The notes under the pieces: model-generated | Seen by the model: only the letters and a program-made list of their open reading frames with translations | Database searches by the model: none | What the model was told of the DNA's origin: nothing | Translations under genes and position numbers: made by a program | Shown: piece by piece, positions 36,189 to 44,680 of the stretch | How the letters are laid out: the number at the start of each line of letters is the position of its first letter | How positions within the stretch are numbered: the stretch's first letter is position 1 | From: an uncultured Clostridium sp. | Lineage (GTDB): Bacteria; Bacillota; Clostridia; TANB77; CAG-508 | Direction: 5' to 3' | DNA: 59,371 bases | Assembly (NCBI GenBank): GCA_948441945.1 | Contig: CAOJQV010000004.1 | Coordinates: forward strand, 1 to 59,371

Positions 36189-37481
36189 TTATTTCTTATA
36201 TATTTTTAATTTTATAAATAGAATTATACTTGCAACTATACTTAATATAACTACTAACCTAAGTAATATTATAACTCCTCCTGCATAAGGTAATGCTATT
36301 TTACTAACTGTATGGTCTTTTTGATTAGTAACTACCTTTTCTTCTTTCTTTTCTTCTACTGGCTGTTTTTCTTCTATTTTATTTTCTTCTTCCTTTTTAT
36401 CGTTTTCTTCAGTATTTTCTTCTTCTATAATATAAGGTGCATTTTTTACTATCAATTCTATTTCTTTATCTTCAGTATCTACTATTTTTCCTTCTTCTGT
36501 TATTTTAAAAGTATAAATTTCTTTATTTAACATATATCCACTTGGTTGTATTGTTTGTTCTATTGTATATGTTCCTGCTTGTAAATTATTTACTTTAAAT
36601 GTTCCATCATTATTTGTTTTTCCAAATTTCACAATTTTTCCATTTTCATCTCTTACTACAAAATGTGCACCTGATATTGAATTTTCCTCTAAATCTGTAT
36701 TTATTATTTTTATGTCATAGTCTTCTATAATGATTTGTAGTTGACTAAATTCAATTTTAGATAATATATTACAATCATGTTGTACATAAGATGAAATTAA
36801 TCCAAAGCTTTCTCCTACATGAATTGAATTGTCTAAGTCTAAATTTAATATTTCTTTTTTATCTTCTTCTACTCTTATTTTTGTTGGAGATGCTTCTACT
36901 AATAGCTCACGTAATTGTTTATTTGTTTTATTAATTCTATTTATTAATTGTCCGTAGTCTTCTACTGTTCTATAACCAGTATTTTCAAATTCATTAACAT
37001 CTACATTATCTACTCTGTAAACACTTATGTCTTGTTGTCTAAATAATAAGATGTATCCTGACATTTTGTCATCTTTAATATCTGCATTAAAGATAAAACC
37101 TGCTCCATCTAATGTATGATAGTTTGCTCTTGTTTCATCTATTATAAATTTAAATGTTTTCTTTCCCTTGTTTTTATATTCTTTATAAAGGAAATCTTTA
37201 TATGAATTTTGTCCATATCCATAAAAATCAATTACATCATTTTGTATGACAATATGTCTTCCATTATATGCTTTATCATTTGTAGTTGTTCTTGTATGCC
37301 AATCCCAGTAATCTTCTTGTTGCCATTCGCTCCAGTTTTCTGGTGAAATTACTGTATTGTCTGTTGCTTTTGATAATGTGCTACTTAAAAATATCAAAAT
37401 TATTACAATACTCAGTATTATTGTAGACTTTGGGTGTATAAATGTTTTCCTATTTTTATAAATATTTTTATTTTTTTCCAT
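36189..37481 (-). CDS. SpaA-type surface protein with lectin-like N-terminus and LPYAG tail
   Basis: 430 aa from the ATG at 37481 (AGGTG about six bases upstream; ATG 37487 and GTG 37488-37490 lie in frame but overlap that site). Signal peptide at about 15-38. Residues about 45-235 look like a concanavalin-type beta jelly roll ('GAGFIFNADIKDDKMSGYIL', 'HVGESFGLISSYVQ'). Residues about 237-330 are a SpaA/Cna-B domain ('SISGAHFVVRDENGKIV', 'LQAGTYTIEQTIQPSGY'). A Glu/Lys-rich spacer leads to 'ALPYAGG', a hydrophobic helix and a basic end. The tail resembles a sortase signal with Ala in place of Thr. It may be anchored by a non-standard sortase or simply stay in the membrane. Strong promoter at 37499-37527. 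Confidence 0.78.
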   Translation of the reverse strand: MEKNKNIYKNRKTFIHPKSTIILSIVIILIFLSSTLSKATDNTVISPENWSEWQQEDYWDWHTRTTTNDKAYNGRHIVIQNDVIDFYGYGQNSYKDFLYKEYKNKGKKTFKFIIDETRANYHTLDGAGFIFNADIKDDKMSGYILLFRQQDISVYRVDNVDVNEFENTGYRTVEDYGQLINRINKTNKQLRELLVEASPTKIRVEEDKKEILNLDLDNSIHVGESFGLISSYVQHDCNILSKIEFSQLQIIIEDYDIKIINTDLEENSISGAHFVVRDENGKIVKFGKTNNDGTFKVNNLQAGTYTIEQTIQPSGYMLNKEIYTFKITEEGKIVDTEDKEIELIVKNAPYIIEEENTEENDKKEEENKIEEKQPVEEKKEEKVVTNQKDHTVSKIALPYAGGVIILLRLVVILSIVASIILFIKLKIYKK

Positions 37482-37498
37482 ATTCATCACCTGTTCTT

Positions 37499-37527
37499 AT
37501 TATACCATAAATTTGTGCTTATTTCAA
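37499..37527 (-). promoter_or_regulatory. Promoter for the SpaA-type surface gene
   Basis: Minus-strand TTGAAA (37527-37522), 17-bp spacer, TATAAT (37504-37499), 18 bp before the chosen ATG. The rest of the gap to the divergent XRE gene (37528-37751) shows nothing I can name. Confidence 0.78.
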
Positions 37528-37751
37528 CAGTTTTTGCTATTTACCTCCATTTTATGATTTATAGTCTAATATCTTTATATTTGGGTATAACTAAAAGTGA
37601 TACTTTTCATTTTAATTTTTTTACTTTTTGTTCGATTTATATACATATTTTGGTAATATTAATCTCAGATATATCACATTTATAGTTAGTTTTATTACTT
37701 ATTGAGCATTGATATACTTATTATACGTTATTTTTAACATGGAGGTATAAT

Positions 37752-38084
37752 ATGAAATCTATGAAAAAAGAAGAAATTAATAAAGAAATAGGCGAAACAT
37801 TTAAAAAATATCGTTTAAGAAGTAAATTAACTCAAGAATCCATTGCAGAAAGTTTAGGTATATCTGCAAAATATATATCACGAATTGAAAATGGTACTGG
37901 TGGAGTAAAACTTGAAACACTTGTTAATTATATTAATATTCTTGGTATATCTCCTAATGTTATATTTGATAAGTTAATTGTTAATGAAAGTTTAATTCCT
38001 CAACTTGAATTATCTAAAAAGGCGAGTTTATTATCTGAAGAGAATATTAATCTTCTTAATAGTATAGCAGATTTGTTGAAATAG
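37752..38084 (+). CDS. Small XRE-family regulator
   Basis: 110 aa. Helix-turn-helix at about 10-66: 'RLRSKLTQESIAESLGIS' and 'YISRIENGTGGVKLETL'. The short C-terminal helix has no membrane part. Start ATG with TGGAGG upstream. It is divergent from the SpaA-type gene and may control it, as XRE genes often regulate their neighbour (inference). Its TAG stop lies in the first bases of the large inverted repeat at 38081. Confidence 0.88.
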   Translation: MKSMKKEEINKEIGETFKKYRLRSKLTQESIAESLGISAKYISRIENGTGGVKLETLVNYINILGISPNVIFDKLIVNESLIPQLELSKKASLLSEENINLLNSIADLLK

Positions 38085-38362
38085 GGAGAGAGGGACGTTC
38101 CTTTTTTCCCTCAAAATAGGGAATAGGGGACACTCCTAGGATAAGTCTCTCATTCCCTTCACTTTTTATATTAACTAAAAAGATTTATATATTAATATTT
38201 TTAGCAAAAACATATCTGGGGTCTATCTTTGGGTCTTTGCTTGCTAATATAATATATAAATCTTTTTAAATTTAAAAATGTTAAAAGGGAATGTGAACTT
38301 ATCTTAGGAGTGTCCCCTATTCCCTATTTTGAGGGAAAAAAGGAACGTCCCTCTCTCCCTAT
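38081..38362. repeat. 282-bp imperfect inverted repeat between convergent genes
   Basis: Outer arms 38081-38146 and 38297-38362 (66 bp) match with one mismatch. They carry AGGGAGAGAGGGACGTTCC and AATAGGGAATAGGGGACACTC. Inner AT-rich stretches (AAAAAGATTTATATATTA) pair partly, leaving a loop with GGGGTCTATC and GGGTCTTTGC. Both ends read ATAGGGAGAG outward-in, so each converging gene takes its TAG stop from an element end. Confidence 0.92.
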
Positions 38363-39756
38363 TCTCTCCAAAAAGCTTTATAAGTTTCGTAAGCTGAATA
38401 TATATCAAATTTACTTGTTACTTCATAAGGTGCATGCATCGAAAGAACTGGTACACCGCAGTCTATTACATCTGCTCCTTTATTTGCTAAAATATATGCA
38501 ATAGTTCCTCCTCCACCAATGTCTACTTTTCCTAATTCTGCTATTTGGTATTTAATATCATTTTTTTCTAGCACGTTTCTAATCCATGCAACATATTCTG
38601 CATTTGCGTCAGATGCTCCCGATTTTCCTCTTGCTCCAGTATATTTATTTAGGCTTATACCTTTTCCAATAAATCCTGCATTTAGTTTATCTGATACCTG
38701 ACTATATATTGGGTCAAATCCTGCGTCTACATCTGATGATAACATTTTCGAGAAACAAAATACTTTATCTAGTAAATTTGGTTTGTTTATTCCAAGTTTA
38801 TTTAATATTTCTGAAATAAAGAAGTCAAACATATGTGATTCCATACCAGTGTTTCCCATACTTCCTATTTCTTCTTTGTCAGATAAAATACAAATTGCTG
38901 TATTTTTTATATTTTCTAATGTCATCATAGCTGCAAGTGATGTATATGCACATACTTTATCATCTTGACCATAAGCTGCAACCATACTGCTGTCAAATCC
39001 TAGACTTCTAGCTTTAAATGCTGGTATTATTTCTAATTCAGAACTTTGTAAATCTGCTTCTATTATTCCATATTTTTGATTTAATATATTTAAAATATTT
39101 AGTTTTACTTTTTCTTTTGCATTTTCATCTGGATAAGGCATATTTCCAATTAAAACATTTAAGTTTTCACCTTCAATTCCGTCTTTTAACTTTTTTTCCA
39201 TTTGCTCTTGTGCTAAATGTGGTAATAAATCTGTAATTGTAAATATTGGGTCATCTTCGTCTTCTCCAATATTAATTGTAACTTTCTCTCCATTTGGTTT
39301 TACAATTACTCCATGGATACTTAATGGGATTGTTGTCCATTGGTATTTTTTTATTCCTCCATAGTAATGAGTTTTTAGATATGCCATATCTGTGTCTTCA
39401 TATAATGGGTTTGGTTTTAAATCTAGTCTTGGCGAATCTACATGTGACCCAATAATGTGAAGTCCTTTTTCTATATCTTCTGTACCAATTATACCTAAAT
39501 ACATACTTTTTTCTCTGTTTACAAAATATACTTTATTTCCTGGTTCTAAAGTTTCATATTCAGCAATGTCTTTATATCCATTTTCTCTTGCCATTTTAAT
39601 TGCTTCTGTTATGAATTCTCTTTCTGTTTTTGCTTTATTTAAAAAATTCATATAGTCTTTTGTAAAATTGAAAATTGTTTCTTTTTGCCTTGTGTCTGTT
39701 GTCTCCCATCCATTTATTTTTTTGTAAGATAATTTTTTTTCTAAATTTTCTTCCAT
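38359..39756 (-). CDS. M18 family aminopeptidase
   Basis: 465 aa. Family signatures are 'HIIGSHVDSPRLDLKPNPLY' (first metal His), 'AYGQDDKVCAYT', 'DKEEIGSMG' (catalytic/metal Glu pair), and C-terminal 'PVLSMHAPYE' (metal His). Co-catalytic zinc enzymes of this family trim neutral or acidic N-terminal residues from peptides in the cytoplasm, usually as dodecamers. Length fits. It ends 'FWRE' followed by a TAG in the palindrome arm. Confidence 0.94.
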   Translation of the reverse strand: MEENLEKKLSYKKINGWETTDTRQKETIFNFTKDYMNFLNKAKTEREFITEAIKMARENGYKDIAEYETLEPGNKVYFVNREKSMYLGIIGTEDIEKGLHIIGSHVDSPRLDLKPNPLYEDTDMAYLKTHYYGGIKKYQWTTIPLSIHGVIVKPNGEKVTINIGEDEDDPIFTITDLLPHLAQEQMEKKLKDGIEGENLNVLIGNMPYPDENAKEKVKLNILNILNQKYGIIEADLQSSELEIIPAFKARSLGFDSSMVAAYGQDDKVCAYTSLAAMMTLENIKNTAICILSDKEEIGSMGNTGMESHMFDFFISEILNKLGINKPNLLDKVFCFSKMLSSDVDAGFDPIYSQVSDKLNAGFIGKGISLNKYTGARGKSGASDANAEYVAWIRNVLEKNDIKYQIAELGKVDIGGGGTIAYILANKGADVIDCGVPVLSMHAPYEVTSKFDIYSAYETYKAFWRE

Positions 39757-39876
39757 TTTTTCCTCCTCATTAGTTTTTTTTAGTATATCACTTTATTTTT
39801 TATTTTTCCACTTTTTTTTGTATTTATTATATTTTTTAGTAAATAATATTATTACTATTATTTCTAGGAGGAATTT

Positions 39877-41382
39877 ATGAATTCTTTATGGTTAAGTGAA
39901 AATTTTCAAATTAAATATGATAAAAGTTTAGATTCTAATATCACTTGTGATGTTTGTATTGTTGGTGCTGGAATTTTTGGTCTTACTTGTGCTTATTATT
40001 TATCAAAAGCAGGTTTAAAAGTAGTTGTAATAGATAAAAGTGGTATTGCTCAAAAGACAACTGGACATACTACTGCTAAAATTACTTCTCAACATGGGTT
40101 GTTTTATACTTATTTGATTGATACTTATGGAGAGCAATTTGCTAGAGATTATTTATTTGCTAATGAAGATGCTATTAAAAATATTAAGGATATTATTGAT
40201 TTGGAACATATTCGTTGCGATTTTGAAAAACAGTCTAGTTTTGTTTATACAACTAATCCATCAGAAGTAAATAAAATAAAAAAAGAAGTTGATAATATTA
40301 ATAGTTTAGGCTTTTCTGCTAATTTTGCTACTAAAACAGGTTTACCTTTTGAAATTGCAGGAGCTGTTCAATTTCCTAATCAGGCTCAGTTTCATCCTTT
40401 AAAATATGTTGATGGTTTGCGTAAATGTATTTTGAAAAATGGTGGTGAAATATATACTAATACTGCTGTTTATGATGTTAAAAATGAAAATGGTGAATTT
40501 AATTTTTTAACTATTGGTGGAACTATACATTCTAAATATGGCATTTTAGCTTCTCATTATCCTTTTTTGAATTTCCCTGGAATGTATTTTTTAAAGATGT
40601 ATCAATCATCTTCTTATGTAATTGGGATTGATACTAAAAAAACTTTGTGGAATGGTATGTATATTACTGCTTCTTCTCCTACCTATTCTTTTAGAACTGC
40701 TACTTATCAAGGTAAAAAGATTCTTTTATTAGGTGGAGCTGACCATAAGACTGGTACTCCTGTTACTCCTGCTCAAAGTTATGAGTCTTTAGAAACTTTC
40801 GCTAAAAGCATATATCCTAATTGTGATGTCTTATTCCATTGGGATACTAGAGATTGTATTACTTTAGATAAAATTCCTTATATTGGTTTGTTTTCTAATT
40901 TAATTGATAATCTTTATGTGGGTACTGGTTTTAATAAGTGGGGCATGACTTCTTCTAATGTCGCTGCTAATATTGTTTGTGATGAGATTTTGGGAAAAGA
41001 AAATGAGTATGCTTATGTTTTTGATTCTAATCGTGTTAATCCTATTAAGAATCATACTGAAATGAAAAATATGTTGGTAGAATCTGCTCAGTCTTTATTT
41101 CTTAAGAAAGTGAAAGATGCTTCTGTTTCTTTTGATGATATTGCAAATGATTCTGGTGGTATTATTGAAATTAATAAGCAAAAAATAGGTATTTATAAGA
41201 GTCCTTCTGGAGAGCTTTTTGCTGTTAAACCTGTGTGTACACATTTAGGTTGTTTGCTTTCTTGGAATGATACTGATAAAACTTGGGATTGCCCTTGTCA
41301 TGGCTCTCGTTTTGATTTTAAAGGTAATAATCTTTATGACCCTGCTTTTAGAAATTTGGATAGTTATAATTTAAATTTTTAA
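39877..41382 (+). CDS. FAD-dependent oxidoreductase with C-terminal Rieske domain
   Basis: 501 aa. N-terminal dinucleotide site 'VGAGIFGLTCAYYLSKAG' (about 29-47), DAO-type fold to about 400. A Rieske [2Fe-2S] domain (about 415-501) has ligands C-x-H in 'CTHLGC' and C-x2-H in 'CPCHGSRFD'. This layout matches the Bacillus YhfW family; substrate not established. Start: TAGGAGG seven bases before the ATG. The Rieske end is a few strands shorter than usual after the last ligand motif. Single-gene unit ending at the terminator at 41463. Confidence 0.9.
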   Translation: MNSLWLSENFQIKYDKSLDSNITCDVCIVGAGIFGLTCAYYLSKAGLKVVVIDKSGIAQKTTGHTTAKITSQHGLFYTYLIDTYGEQFARDYLFANEDAIKNIKDIIDLEHIRCDFEKQSSFVYTTNPSEVNKIKKEVDNINSLGFSANFATKTGLPFEIAGAVQFPNQAQFHPLKYVDGLRKCILKNGGEIYTNTAVYDVKNENGEFNFLTIGGTIHSKYGILASHYPFLNFPGMYFLKMYQSSSYVIGIDTKKTLWNGMYITASSPTYSFRTATYQGKKILLLGGADHKTGTPVTPAQSYESLETFAKSIYPNCDVLFHWDTRDCITLDKIPYIGLFSNLIDNLYVGTGFNKWGMTSSNVAANIVCDEILGKENEYAYVFDSNRVNPIKNHTEMKNMLVESAQSLFLKKVKDASVSFDDIANDSGGIIEINKQKIGIYKSPSGELFAVKPVCTHLGCLLSWNDTDKTWDCPCHGSRFDFKGNNLYDPAFRNLDSYNLNF

Positions 41383-41462
41383 ATATTTTTGGTTTTTTAT
41401 TGACTTATGGCATTGTTTTTGCTACAATTTCTTTAAATTCATATATTTATATATTATTTGTT

Positions 41463-41504
41463 GAGCTAGATTTCTTCTTTTACGATAAATCTAGTTCTTT
41501 TTTT
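41463..41504 (+). terminator. Terminator after the FAD/Rieske gene
   Basis: GAGCTAGATTT / AAATCTAGTTC stem with a 13-base loop, followed by TTTTTTT. Confidence 0.85.
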
Positions 41505-41560
41505 ATGACTTTGATTTTTATGGTTTTTGTATAATATTTCGCTTGTTTCGTAAGCTTTTC

Positions 41561-41590
41561 TTGATTTTTTTCCATTTTTTGTGTTATAAT
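41561..41590 (+). promoter_or_regulatory. Strong promoter for the 45-aa gene
   Basis: TTGATT (41561-41566), 18-bp spacer, TATAAT (41585-41590) preceded by TGT (extended -10). Confidence 0.8.
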
Positions 41591-41625
41591 ATAGTTACCA
41601 TAATATTTCTAAGGAGGATAAAGAT

Positions 41626-41763
41626 ATGGACAACAATGTGGCAAATCGTTTAATAGGCATGTTTGGTGTAGATGAATTCTGCAAGCGGGTTAAACCGTAC
41701 TATTGGCCAGAATATGTAAAAAAAGATTTATCTAAAAGCATATCTTGGCAGATAAATCTGTAA
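41626..41763 (+). CDS. Small protein of unknown function (45 aa)
   Basis: 45 aa, beginning MDNNVANRLIGMFGVDEF and ending 'SISWQINL'. It has its own near-consensus promoter, AAGGAGG seven bases before the ATG, and a GC-rich terminator 60 bp downstream, so it is a complete small transcription unit. No signal peptide or membrane helix. One Cys (19), aromatic-rich middle 'KPYYWPEYV'. I do not recognise the family. It could be a regulatory or stress peptide; the alternative is that the transcript itself is a small RNA. Confidence 0.72.
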   Translation: MDNNVANRLIGMFGVDEFCKRVKPYYWPEYVKKDLSKSISWQINL

Positions 41764-41824
41764 ACATACCCACATATGCTAACTGAGTATCACTCCTTAA
41801 GCAGTATAGAGTATATACTTGGTA

Positions 41825-41868
41825 CCCCAGTTTTCATTAAGAAAGCTGGGGAATTCTTTTGCTTTTTA
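41825..41868 (+). terminator. Terminator of the 45-aa gene
   Basis: CCCCAGTTTTC / GAAAGCTGGGG (11-bp stem, one G-U, 5-base loop) followed by a T-rich tract. Confidence 0.9.
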
Positions 41869-41919
41869 AACGTCAAAAATAAATTATGTAAATACTTTCA
41901 TATTATGTAAAATAATGGA

Positions 41920-42066
41920 ATGGTAGGTACAACTGATTTAATGAAATATACTAATATATCTAAAAATACCATTTTAAAAATTTTAAAAGAATTTGAACAT
42001 ATTGGTTTGATAGAATGGGTTGGGACAAATGAATTTGATCCAATGAAGAAATGTAGAATTAAATAA
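41920..42066 (+). pseudogene. C-terminal winged-helix remnant
   Basis: 48 codons from an ATG at 41920 (no ribosome site) to TAA. The peptide 'LMKYTNISKNTILKILKEF' plus 'GLIEWVG' reads as the recognition and wing part of a winged helix. Similar ends occur on Fic and AlbA-type ATP-binding proteins. The N-terminal domains are missing, so it is most likely a decayed gene end. Confidence 0.5.
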
Positions 42067-42082
42067 TAAAAATCATAAAAGT

Positions 42083-42142
42083 GAACAGTGTTGAATGGTT
42101 TTAAACGGTTTTGAACGGTTGTAAATAGTGATGAACGAATTT
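42083..42142. repeat. Six degenerate 10-bp tandem repeats
   Basis: Consecutive units GAACAGTGTT, GAATGGTTTT, AAACGGTTTT, GAACGGTTGT, AAATAGTGAT, GAACGAATTT. The period of ten is not a multiple of three, so it is not coding. It follows the winged-helix remnant. Confidence 0.65.
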
Positions 42143-42154
42143 TATAAAAGTAAT

Positions 42155-42190
42155 AAAAAAGTACTGAAACCTAATATTTTCAGTACTTTT
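42155..42190 (-). terminator. Terminator after tRNA-Pro
   Basis: AAAAGTACTGAAA / TTTCAGTACTTTT stem, loop ATATTAGG on the minus strand, T-run after it. Starts next to the tRNA 3' end. Confidence 0.88.
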
Positions 42191-42191
42191 C

Positions 42192-42267
42192 TGGTCGAGG
42201 TGACAGGGATCGAACCTGCGACCTCATGGTCCCAAACCACGCGCGCTACCAACTGCGCTACACCTCG
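42192..42267 (-). tRNA. tRNA-Pro(UGG)
   Basis: 76 nt with encoded CCA. Acceptor CGAGGTG/CACCTCG, D arm GCGC/GCGC, anticodon stem CGTGG/CCATG with loop TTTGGGA giving TGG, T arm GCAGG-TTCGATC-CCTGT. Reads proline CCN codons. Confidence 0.96.
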
Positions 42268-42289
42268 ATAAATTTTTAAATACTAATAT

Positions 42290-42318
42290 ATATTATCACA
42301 ATTATTAGATAAATTCAA
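42290..42318 (-). promoter_or_regulatory. Probable promoter for tRNA-Pro
   Basis: Minus-strand TTGAAT (42318-42313), 17-bp spacer, TAATAT (42295-42290), about 22 bp before the tRNA. Confidence 0.6.
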
Positions 42319-42400
42319 TAGTTTTTAATAAAATTTACTTAATTTTAAAAATCAGATCTGCCAAAAAGCACTTTTACTTATAATTTTGGCAGACTACATA

Positions 42401-43258
42401 TTATAAATTATATAAATTTTCATCAACTAAAAGCTTTACCCTCTTTTGAGTTCTCTCATTGTTAGACTTTAAAGCCTCCTCTATAAATTCAGGATGATTA
42501 ATCAAAAATTCTCTCATAGTTGTATAAGAGTCTCTATAAAAACCTTTTAGCATATTTAATTGAGTTTCATTAATTATATTTAATTCAAAAGCTTTCTCAA
42601 AAAGTAAATCATCAACAACTGCAAGAGGAATTGTTTTAATATTCTCTTTTTCAAGAACCTCTGTACCACCTTGTTTTCTGTCTACAATATAACAAGTCCA
42701 AGCTAGATTACCATTTAAATTTCTGATTGCAGGAATCCATGAGCGAACATAGTTAGATGCTGCAGTAACTAAATCAGATGCATTTAAAACTTTCTTTCCT
42801 TCTAAATCAAATACTTTTTCAGTAGATGTAAAATTATATGGACTAACAAAAGTTTCTAAGTCTTTAAATATAGTAAGATGTGGCTTCTTTAATATATATG
42901 CAATCATATTAGAAAAATACCAGTCTCTTCTTTCTCCTCCAGAAATATAATCAATTTCATCAATATTAACATTATTTTTTATAGCTTCTACCATAGTATC
43001 AATTGTATATTTGTATATATTATTCTTTTGATACTGTTTCATAACTTCATCAAACACTTTTTTAGGTAAATTTGGTCTATCTTCAAGTAGAGTATCTATG
43101 TAACTTAAAAATTCTGTCGCTTCCTTTTCATTTCCATAAAGAAAATGTGTATTTACAAAATATGGAGAAATTGTTCCAGAAGTTAGAAAAAATGGTTTGT
43201 TCTCCTCACAAAACTTCACAGCTTTTGTTTCAAATAAATATGACATTATATCAGACAT
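42401..43258 (-). CDS. pyrE: Orotate phosphoribosyltransferase
   Basis: 285 aa. 'YISGGERRDWYFSNMIAYIL' region features and 'LTIFKDLE' match the orotate PRTase pattern in which a Gly-Glu-Arg-Arg-Asp motif binds the substrate. 'GKKVLNASDLVTAASNYVRSW' occupies the PRPP-binding loop position, but the usual run of acidic residues (V-x-D-D-x-x-T) is reduced. The protein is longer than the common about 210-aa PyrE, with an extra helical C-terminus (about 215-285), a form seen in some Clostridia. It makes OMP from orotate and PRPP, one step after PyrD and before PyrF, both encoded just across the divergent promoter. This context strongly supports the call. AAAGGAGG precedes the ATG. Confidence 0.8.
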   Translation of the reverse strand: MSDIMSYLFETKAVKFCEENKPFFLTSGTISPYFVNTHFLYGNEKEATEFLSYIDTLLEDRPNLPKKVFDEVMKQYQKNNIYKYTIDTMVEAIKNNVNIDEIDYISGGERRDWYFSNMIAYILKKPHLTIFKDLETFVSPYNFTSTEKVFDLEGKKVLNASDLVTAASNYVRSWIPAIRNLNGNLAWTCYIVDRKQGGTEVLEKENIKTIPLAVVDDLLFEKAFELNIINETQLNMLKGFYRDSYTTMREFLINHPEFIEEALKSNNERTQKRVKLLVDENLYNL

Positions 43259-43288
43259 ATTCTTAACCTCCTTTAATTTTATAATGTA

Positions 43289-43317
43289 ATTGTAAACGTA
43301 AAAAATTAAAAAGTCAA
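43289..43317 (-). promoter_or_regulatory. pyrE promoter
   Basis: Minus-strand TTGACT (43317-43312), 17-bp spacer, TACAAT (43294-43289), about 30 bp before the ATG. The leader is too short for a PyrR-type attenuator. Confidence 0.78.
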
Positions 43318-43325
43318 TAAACGTA

Positions 43326-43354
43326 TTGTAAATATATTTATAAAATGATAAAAT
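43326..43354 (+). promoter_or_regulatory. pyrC operon promoter
   Basis: TTGTAA (43326-43331), 17-bp spacer, TAAAAT (43349-43354). Its -35 lies only 8 bp from the pyrE -35, back to back, so one regulator could act on both. The leader of about 35 nt has no attenuator hairpin. Confidence 0.65.
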
Positions 43355-43396
43355 GCTTTAAGTAACTTGTAATATATTTTAAAAGGAGGAATTTTA

Positions 43397-44671
43397 ATGA
43401 AAACATTACTAAAAAATGGAACATTGATTGACTACAAAACAAGCATATTTGAAAAATATGACATACTAATACAAGATGACAAAATTTCAAAAGTCGAAAA
43501 AAATATACAAGATGAAGCAGATACAACAATAGATTGTACTAATTTGAATATTATACCTGGAATGATTGATATTCATTGCCATTTAAGAGAACCTGGTTTT
43601 GAATATAAAGAAACAATCGAAACAGGTGCTAAAAGTGCCGTTTGTGGTGGTTTTACTACTATTTGCCCTATGCCAAATACTAAACCTACTCCTGATAGCA
43701 CTATTATTTTGCAAAAAATAATAGATGAAGCTAAAAGAGTAAATTTATGTAATATCTTGCCTTATGCTTCTGTAACAAAAGGGGAAAAAGGCGAAGAGCT
43801 AGTTAACTTTGAAGAACTAAAAAATGCTGGAGCTATTGCTTTTTCTGATGATGGAATGCCTGTTGTAAATAGTAACACGATGAGACAAGCCATAATAGAA
43901 GCTGATAAATTAGGTACTTATGTTGCATCACATTGTGAAGAAAAATCAGTATCTAAAGGTGCTATAAATGCAGGAAGTATTGCTGATGAGTTAGGTGTAG
44001 AAGGTGTATTACCTGAGGCAGAGGAAATAATGGCTGCAAGAGAAATTGTTATTTCAGAAACAAATAATGTAAGAGCTCATATCTGTCATATTAGTACAAA
44101 AACATCTAAAAATATGATAAGAGACGCTAAAAAAAGAGGTGTAAAAATAACTTGTGAAACATGTCCTCATTACTTTACATTTACAGTGGATGAAGTTAAA
44201 AAGTCAGGAACAAATGCAAAAATGAATCCTCCTTTAAGAGAAGAAAAAGATAGATTAGCAATAATAGAAGGTCTAAAGGAAGGAACAATTGACTGTATAA
44301 TAACTGACCATGCTCCTCATTCAGAAGATGAGAAAAAACAAGATTTATCAAAAGCTCCTAATGGAATAATTGGTTTTGAGACAGCTTTATCTGCAGAAAT
44401 AATGAATTTGATAGATACTGGTGATTTAAGTTATTTAGATTTAGTTAGATTAACTTCATATAATCCTGCAAATTTATTAAAGATAGACAGAGGTTCTATA
44501 GAAGTTGGAAAAGTTGCTGATATAACAATATTTGACCCAAATGAAAAATATGTTTACACAAAAGAAATGATTGTTTCAAAAGCTAAAAATAGTCCTTTTA
44601 TTGGTAAAACTTTAAAGGGTAAAGTTAAATATACTATTGTTAATGGAAAAGTTGTATATAAAGAAAGATAG
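43397..44671 (+). CDS. pyrC: Dihydroorotase
   Basis: 424 aa, class I dihydroorotase (AllB/PyrC amidohydrolase). Metal motif 'IDIHCHLREPGFEYKE' (D-x-H-x-H), 'SHCEEKS', 'ICHISTK' and 'ITDHAPHSEDEK' give the remaining metal and catalytic residues. It cyclises carbamoyl-aspartate to dihydroorotate. First gene of the cluster, AAGGAGG nine bases before the ATG; pyrF follows 9 bp later. pyrB and carAB are not in the window. Confidence 0.96.
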   Translation: MKTLLKNGTLIDYKTSIFEKYDILIQDDKISKVEKNIQDEADTTIDCTNLNIIPGMIDIHCHLREPGFEYKETIETGAKSAVCGGFTTICPMPNTKPTPDSTIILQKIIDEAKRVNLCNILPYASVTKGEKGEELVNFEELKNAGAIAFSDDGMPVVNSNTMRQAIIEADKLGTYVASHCEEKSVSKGAINAGSIADELGVEGVLPEAEEIMAAREIVISETNNVRAHICHISTKTSKNMIRDAKKRGVKITCETCPHYFTFTVDEVKKSGTNAKMNPPLREEKDRLAIIEGLKEGTIDCIITDHAPHSEDEKKQDLSKAPNGIIGFETALSAEIMNLIDTGDLSYLDLVRLTSYNPANLLKIDRGSIEVGKVADITIFDPNEKYVYTKEMIVSKAKNSPFIGKTLKGKVKYTIVNGKVVYKER

Positions 44672-44680
44672 GAGAATGTT

